Source: Bifidobacterium pseudocatenulatum DSM 20438 = JCM 1200 = LMG 10505 (GTDB taxonomy: Bacteria; Actinomycetota; Actinomycetes; Actinomycetales; Bifidobacteriaceae). Taken from it: DNA of 64,000 nucleotides. Of this stretch, positions 59,499-64,000 are shown one piece after another (the stretch's first letter is position 1; the number at the start of each line of letters is the position of its first letter). The position numbers were made by a program, and so were the translations under genes. Where the stretch lies: contig NZ_AP012330.1 of assembly GCF_001025215.1 (NCBI RefSeq), forward strand, positions 2,232,001-2,296,000, read 5' to 3'. The notes beneath the pieces are model-generated. The model did no database searches. It was not told where the DNA came from and saw only the letters and a list, made by a program, of their open reading frames with translations.

Positions 59499-60989
59499 AT
59501 GACAAGAAGGTGGACCCCCCGGAGATTCGTGACGCTTCGGCGTGTTCGAGTGACGGCATGCGTGGTCTCGTTGACGCTCGCCTCGACGCTCGCATTCGGC
59601 GTAGGCGCGCGCAAAACCGTGGCTCTGACCATCGATGGCGAAACCACCACCGTAACCACATACGCGATGAGCGTCGACCGTCTGCTGCAGGAACGCGGCG
59701 TGAAGGTCAAAACGCATGATCTCGTGGAATCCACCAGCCCCACCAGCATGCTGAGCAACCATGACGTGGTGACGGTACGAAGCGCCTACCAGACCACCAT
59801 CACCATCAACGGGCAGGAAGTGCCCTTCTGGACAGTGGCGACCAGCGCCGAACAGCTGATCGGATTCTTCGAACAAAACGAAGCAGACGCGGCAAAAGTC
59901 ACCGTCAATATCGACAACGTGTACAACAAACTCACCGGCGGACTGATCATCAACCAAAACGGGCCGGTCACCGTCATCGCAGACGGGCAAAGCTCCGAAT
60001 CGCCGAATGGCAAACTGCCGGCGGCCTCCATTCTTGACTCCAAAGGCATCACGCTGAACAAGGAGGATCGCGTCAGCGTCGAAAAAGACAACGGCGAAAC
60101 GATCCTGCGCGTCCGCCGCGTGACGCACGGCGAGGAAACACGCACGAAAGCGGTGCCTTTCGGCACGCAAACCATCGTCGATCCCAGCCTGCAGACCGGC
60201 GAAGTCGTAGTCAGGCAGGAAGGCGAGGACGGCGAAATCCAGCAAACGTACGACGTCACGTATGTGGACGGCGAGAAGGAAAGCGAGACGCTGACCAACG
60301 AAACGACCACGAAAATCGCCCTCGATCAGATTATCGCAGTAGGACCGGCAGCATCTTCCGACGATTCGGGATCGGATGACGGATCCGGCAATTCCGGAGA
60401 TACCGGCAATTCCGATAATTCCGGAAAGAACGACAATTCGAACAAGAACAACAATTCCGATAATTCCGACAAGAAAGACGATCCGAACAGTAATTCCGGC
60501 AATACGGATAATTCAGACGACAACAAGAAGGACGATTCCGGATCGAAAACGGACCCGGATCCGACGCCAACTCCAGACCCGACCCCCACGCCAACTCCTG
60601 ACCCGACCCCCACGCCGGATCCGACGCCCACCCCGACACCGCAACCTTCCGATCCTTCGGCAGGATGCCGCCTCTATCACCCCTCCCCCGCGCAGGCACA
60701 GGCCTACGCGGCCGGAGCCGCGGCGCAATATGGCTGGACCGGGCAAAACTGGACCGATCTGGTGAAACTGTGGACGCGTGAATCGAGCTGGCTGTGGTAT
60801 GCGGAAAACGCATCTTCCGGAGCCTACGGCATCCCGCAGTCGCTTCCTGGCAGCAAAATGGCGGCATTCGGCGCAAACTGGCGTGACGATGCGGCCGTGC
60901 AGATCGACTGGGGCCTGAGCTACATCGCGCAACGCTACGGCAGCCCGTCGAAGGCATGGGAGCATTCCGAGCAGGTCGGATGGTATTAA
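59499..60989 (+). CDS. Secreted DUF348/G5 cell-wall protein with lysozyme-like domain (RpfB-like)
   Basis: A 496-residue exported protein. A basic N-terminus and hydrophobic segment (~17-37) act as signal or anchor. Two or more ubiquitin-like DUF348 repeats follow (VALTIDGETTTVTTYAMSVDRLL; a second set at ~95-170), then a G5 domain (~200-280, with RVTHGEE and VDGEKESE), a Ser/Asn/Asp-rich linker, a Pro-Thr-Pro-Asp repeat linker (~355-385), and a C-terminal lytic-transglycosylase-like domain (390-496) with WTRESSW (likely catalytic E428) and SGAYGIPQSLPGSKM. Mycobacterial RpfB has the same DUF348-G5 layout and the same neighbours ksgA and ispE, but ends in an Rpf domain. Role inferred: peptidoglycan remodelling. 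AGAGG precedes the ATG. Confidence 0.9.
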   Translation: MTRRWTPRRFVTLRRVRVTACVVSLTLASTLAFGVGARKTVALTIDGETTTVTTYAMSVDRLLQERGVKVKTHDLVESTSPTSMLSNHDVVTVRSAYQTTITINGQEVPFWTVATSAEQLIGFFEQNEADAAKVTVNIDNVYNKLTGGLIINQNGPVTVIADGQSSESPNGKLPAASILDSKGITLNKEDRVSVEKDNGETILRVRRVTHGEETRTKAVPFGTQTIVDPSLQTGEVVVRQEGEDGEIQQTYDVTYVDGEKESETLTNETTTKIALDQIIAVGPAASSDDSGSDDGSGNSGDTGNSDNSGKNDNSNKNNNSDNSDKKDDPNSNSGNTDNSDDNKKDDSGSKTDPDPTPTPDPTPTPTPDPTPTPDPTPTPTPQPSDPSAGCRLYHPSPAQAQAYAAGAAAQYGWTGQNWTDLVKLWTRESSWLWYAENASSGAYGIPQSLPGSKMAAFGANWRDDAAVQIDWGLSYIAQRYGSPSKAWEHSEQVGWY

Positions 60990-61062
60990 ACAACGCCGAT
61001 CGCAACAATACGCAAACGCAACAGCGCACACTTTTCATACCAGTTGAACGGATAATGAGGTA

Positions 61063-61992
61063 ATGACAGAACACGCGAACGAAACCAACGCAACCGACGA
61101 AACCGCGCAAGGCCGCCTGTTGGGGGCTGCCGACATTCGGCGTATCGCGGCCGAGGCCGGTATCAGCCCGACGAAAAAATTCGGGCAGAATTTCGTAATC
61201 GACCCGGGCACGGTTCGTCGTATCGTGCGCGAGGCAGGTGTGACCGCCGACGATCATGTGCTGGAAGTCGGACCTGGACTCGGTTCACTGACATTGGCGA
61301 TTTTGGAAACCGGCGCCACGATGACCGCCGTGGAGATCGACCCGCCCGTTGCGGAACGACTGCCCGGCACCATCGCCGAATTCATGCCGGATGCGGTGGA
61401 TCGTTTCCGCGTGGTCAATCGCGATGCGTTGACCGTGACGCCGGAAAATCTGCCTGATTTCCAAAATGATGATTCGTTTACACTGGTCGCCAATCTGCCA
61501 TACAACGTGGCCACGCCGATTCTGCTGACCTTGCTGGAACGTTTCGACAATCTCGGCACGTTCCTCGTGATGGTGCAGAAGGAAGTCGCGGACCGACTGA
61601 GCGAAAAGCCCGGTTCAAAGATCTACGGCACTCCAAGCGTGAAGCTCGCTTGGTATGGTACCGCGGAACGTGTGGGCATTATCGGGCGCAATGTGTTCTG
61701 GCCGGCACCGAATGTGGATTCCGCGCTGGTGCTGTTCAAACGATATGAGGGCGGGCACACGCCTTCGGCCAACAATCCCGACGGTTCCGTAGTGGACCGC
61801 GAAAACGTGTTCCGTCTTATCGACGCCGCATTCGGCCAGAGGCGCAAAACCCTGCATGCCGCGTTGAAGAAGATCGTGCCCTCCGAAGCGTTCGAGCAGG
61901 CGGGCATCGATCCGACGCGCCGTGGCGAAACGCTTGCCATCGACGAATTCGTGGCATTGGCACGAGCCGTGGGCGAGGTGTCGCAAGCATGA
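61063..61992 (+). CDS. ksgA: 16S rRNA (adenine1518/1519-N6) dimethyltransferase
   Basis: A 309-residue SAM-dependent methyltransferase (RsmA) that dimethylates two adjacent adenines in helix 45 of 16S rRNA late in 30S assembly. KKFGQNFVIDPG at ~43-54, SAM motif EVGPGLGSLT, the acidic EID, and motif IV NLPYN (catalytic) are all intact. GAGG lies just before ATG 61063. The stop overlaps the ispE start (ATGA), so the two are translationally coupled. The order rpfB-like, ksgA, ispE is conserved in actinobacteria. Confidence 0.96.
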   Translation: MTEHANETNATDETAQGRLLGAADIRRIAAEAGISPTKKFGQNFVIDPGTVRRIVREAGVTADDHVLEVGPGLGSLTLAILETGATMTAVEIDPPVAERLPGTIAEFMPDAVDRFRVVNRDALTVTPENLPDFQNDDSFTLVANLPYNVATPILLTLLERFDNLGTFLVMVQKEVADRLSEKPGSKIYGTPSVKLAWYGTAERVGIIGRNVFWPAPNVDSALVLFKRYEGGHTPSANNPDGSVVDRENVFRLIDAAFGQRRKTLHAALKKIVPSEAFEQAGIDPTRRGETLAIDEFVALARAVGEVSQA

Positions 61993-62897
61993 GCGACGCC
62001 AACACCGCAATCAACACGGTCAGCGTGGACTGCCCGGCGAAAACGAATCTGACCCTGCACGTAGGCAGGCCACGCAGCGAATGGGGTGGCCGACACGAGC
62101 TCGACACCATCTACTGCGCCGTCGGCGTGTACGACACCGTCACCACCAGTCGCAAAAAGCCCGGATCCGGTTTCTCCCTGAATCTTGAAGGTGCCTATCT
62201 TGGCGATCTGGCCTCCTCCGGCAGCGACATGCGACGCAACCATGCCGTACTCGCCCTGTTCGCCATGGCCGAAGCGAGCGGCCATGAACCGGATGTGGCG
62301 TTGAACATTGAAAAACGCATTCCCGTTGGCGCGGGCATGGCAGGAGGTTCCGCGGATGCGGCCGCCACGATTCTGGCATTGAACACGCTATGGAATCTTG
62401 ATTGGTCCATTGAACGGTTGCAACAGGTTGCCGCCACATTGGGCGCGGATATGCCGTTCTGCCTGACCGGAGGCTATGCGCGAGGCACCGGCTTCGGCGA
62501 GCAGATCGAACAACTCAGCGAAAACAGCGACGCCGTGCTGGAACTGACGGATCAGGGCTTTGCAGGCCGTCTGCTGGTCGGCGCGTATCAGGCGGAACTG
62601 CGCACGCCGGAAGTGTATGCCATGTTCGACCAAATCGGCGCCGGCGCAACCGACAACAATCATCTGCAACAGGCGTCGATCTCACTGCATCCACGCAGCG
62701 GACAGGCGATCGACGAAGCGTTGCAGGCAGGCGCCAAGCAGGCGTTCGTCTCCGGATCCGGCCCTTCCGTAATCGCATTCGTGCCAACCGACGATGCGGC
62801 ACGCGCCGTGCAGTCGGCATGGCAACAAAGCCGTTGCGTCGACCGCATCATCGCCACCAAGGCACCGGCCCATCCGATTGTGCATATCATCGCGTAA
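61989..62897 (+). CDS. ispE: 4-diphosphocytidyl-2-C-methyl-D-erythritol kinase
   Basis: A 302-residue GHMP kinase phosphorylating CDP-ME in the non-mevalonate isoprenoid pathway. CPAKTNLTLHVG holds the catalytic Lys region, PVGAGMAGGSADAAA is the ATP glycine loop, and SGSGPSVIAF is the third GHMP motif. It overlaps ksgA by four bases. The next gene begins 43 bp downstream, so it may belong to the same transcript. Confidence 0.95.
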   Translation: MSDANTAINTVSVDCPAKTNLTLHVGRPRSEWGGRHELDTIYCAVGVYDTVTTSRKKPGSGFSLNLEGAYLGDLASSGSDMRRNHAVLALFAMAEASGHEPDVALNIEKRIPVGAGMAGGSADAAATILALNTLWNLDWSIERLQQVAATLGADMPFCLTGGYARGTGFGEQIEQLSENSDAVLELTDQGFAGRLLVGAYQAELRTPEVYAMFDQIGAGATDNNHLQQASISLHPRSGQAIDEALQAGAKQAFVSGSGPSVIAFVPTDDAARAVQSAWQQSRCVDRIIATKAPAHPIVHIIA

Positions 62898-62940
62898 CAG
62901 TAAGGTTGAAGTCAACCGATTTTTGGAGAAGGACTCGTAC

Positions 62941-63564
62941 ATGACTCAGGCTAACGACGAGCGCGCCGCGCGCAAACAGTACATTCGCCGCCGTCAAAAG
63001 GTGGTGTTCACCATCACCGGCACCATTTTGACGATCGCATTGGTGATTTCCCTGCTGTTCTTCTTCCATGTTGGAGGATTGGGCAATGTCAAGTCGGCCG
63101 CGGTACAGCCGAATTACGGCCAGCAGGCCCCTTGCGCAGCACAGGAACAGGACGGCAGCAAAGGCAAGTACGTGGAAAACCGCAACATCACCGTGCGCGT
63201 GCTCAACGGCACTGAATTCGCCGGCTTCGCGCAAGCCGTCAGCAGCGCGTTGCAGAACCGCGAGTTCAACACCCAGGCAGCCGGCAACTACACCAGCTCC
63301 AAAGTGGAACGCACGATGATCATCTTCGGCAAGAACGCCATCAATCAGGCGTACACGGTGAACAGCAACTTCACCGACGCGACGATGGTGATGGACGATC
63401 GTGAGGATATGCTGATCGACGTTGTGGTTGGCGCGACTTTCGACAATCTGCAGAATCAGAAGAAGGTGCCGACCGCCGGCAAGGAGATCGACAGCTTCGA
63501 GGGATGCGTTACCGTCGACAAGATGACCGACGTACAGAAGGCCCCCGAACACGACGCCGTGTGA
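62941..63564 (+). CDS. LytR_C-domain membrane protein
   Basis: A 207-residue protein with a short basic N-terminus (RKQYIRRRQK), one membrane segment (~21-45), and an extracytoplasmic domain beginning NITVRVLNGTEFAGFAQAVSSALQNREF, which is the LytR/CpsA/Psr C-terminal domain seen without its catalytic LCP part. It is likely a cell-envelope accessory factor. The start is ATG 62941, with GGAGAAGGA seven bases upstream; the frame is open further upstream but overlaps ispE. Confidence 0.85.
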   Translation: MTQANDERAARKQYIRRRQKVVFTITGTILTIALVISLLFFFHVGGLGNVKSAAVQPNYGQQAPCAAQEQDGSKGKYVENRNITVRVLNGTEFAGFAQAVSSALQNREFNTQAAGNYTSSKVERTMIIFGKNAINQAYTVNSNFTDATMVMDDREDMLIDVVVGATFDNLQNQKKVPTAGKEIDSFEGCVTVDKMTDVQKAPEHDAV

Positions 63565-63596
63565 TTTGCAGATTTTTTGATTTGCAGATTTTCGGA

Positions 63597-63792
63597 TTGA
63601 CCTCACGATTTCGATTTTTCACTGAAAATCAAGGTCGTGAGGTCAATTCTTATATTCGTGGGTTAAATCGCGGGCGAAATCCTCTAGAGAATACCCCCGA
63701 AACCGCACTTTTCGGAACCGACTGACCTCACGATTCTATTTTTTTCCCGAAAAATCGAATCGTGCGGTCATAGAATCCAAATCGTGAGGTCA
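63597..63792. repeat. Palindromic GACCTCACGATT repeat cluster
   Basis: Three occurrences of one motif. Hairpin 1 (63597-63646): TTGACCTCACGATT and its inverted TCGTGAGGTCAA. Hairpin 2 (63723-63770): TGACCTCACGATTC and GAATCGTGCGGTCA. A single half-site AATCGTGAGGTCA is at 63780-63792. They separate convergent genes (LytR_C and the CCA enzyme), so they may act as bidirectional terminators, but they lack normal T-runs. Before them, TGATTTGCAGATTTT is directly repeated at about 63563-63594. Confidence 0.65.
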
Positions 63793-63801
63793 GCAAGCAG
63801 A

Positions 63802-64000
63802 CTACTCGGCCTGCTGTTCCTCATACCAACGGTTCAACTCGGCAACAGCGACATCACGCTCGACCGGGCCGTTATCGAGGCGATATTCCAGCATGTGCTT
63901 GTACGCCTTGCCAACCAGCGGTCCCGGGTCAATGCCGAGCAGCTGCATGATTTCGTCACCGTTCAGATCAGGGCGGATCGCGTCGAAATCCTCCTTCTCC
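63802..64000 (-). CDS. CCA tRNA nucleotidyltransferase, partial (C-terminus)
   Basis: The last 65 codons of a minus-strand gene, stop at 63802-63804. The translation contains DEIMQLLGIDPGPLVGKAYK and ends in ELNRWYEEQQAE. The PG-x-x-VG-x-AY motif is the C-terminal signature of actinobacterial PcnA/PcnB-type CCA-adding enzymes, which complete tRNA 3' ends. The rest lies outside the window. In mycobacteria its homologue is located close to oriC. Confidence 0.85.
   Translation of the reverse strand, partial: EKEDFDAIRPDLNGDEIMQLLGIDPGPLVGKAYKHMLEYRLDNGPVERDVAVAELNRWYEEQQAE

Noticed and set aside
60360..60650. Short direct repeats resembling a repeat array
   Set aside because: They encode the Ser/Asn/Asp and Pro-Thr-Pro-Asp linker of the secreted cell-wall protein in frame; unit length is codon-based and there are no spacers as in CRISPR.

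Overview
The window reads as chromosomal DNA of a Bifidobacterium, probably of the adolescentis/catenulatum side of the genus (the species is a guess). The evidence is a moderately high G+C content, 16S-23S-5S operons without a tRNA in the 16S-23S spacer, a bifidobacterial-type alpha-galactoside/alpha-glucoside uptake and hydrolysis cluster, and the actinobacterial order rpfB-like, ksgA, ispE, LytR_C protein, CCA-adding enzyme. A perfect parS site and the pcnA-type gene at the right edge suggest the region lies fairly near oriC.

The dominant structure is a large tandem duplication. Positions 1-24388 recur as 24389-48776, and a third partial copy runs from 48777 to 52041. The unit is 24,388 bp: one rRNA operon (minus strand, order on the plus strand 5S, 23S, 16S) plus about 18.5 kb carrying 13 genes. 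Every stretch I compared between units is identical, and every reading frame has the same length and translation. The window starts inside a 23S gene, so further copies to the left cannot be excluded. The third operon shares the unit sequence up to its rRNA leader and then diverges at its promoter (52042), as expected if two direct rrn operons recombined unequally.

Each unit contains, left to right: a frameshifted alpha/beta hydrolase (-), a parS site, a sirtuin (+), threonine ammonia-lyase (-), a GH13 oligo-1,6-glucosidase-type enzyme (-), a sugar ABC operon (binding lipoprotein and two permeases, -), a divergent ROK regulator (+), a GH36 alpha-galactosidase (-), TadA (-), a CPA1 Na+/H+ antiporter (+), a carboxylesterase (+), dCTP deaminase (+) and a small Cys-rich protein (-). 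The transporter, glucosidase, galactosidase and ROK protein look like one raffinose/isomaltooligosaccharide-type utilisation module. No transporter ATPase is encoded here, so a shared ATPase elsewhere is likely.

The single-copy region 52042-64000 holds a membrane-anchored GH3 enzyme with inverted domain order (-), a membrane Ser/Thr kinase (+), a membrane DsbA-like thioredoxin-fold protein (+), tRNA-Thr(UGU), a candidate 6C-type small RNA, a DUF348/G5 secreted muralytic protein (RpfB-like architecture with a different catalytic domain), ksgA, ispE, a LytR_C-domain protein, a palindromic repeat cluster, and the 3' end of a CCA tRNA nucleotidyltransferase gene (-). I saw no insertion sequence, prophage or CRISPR array.
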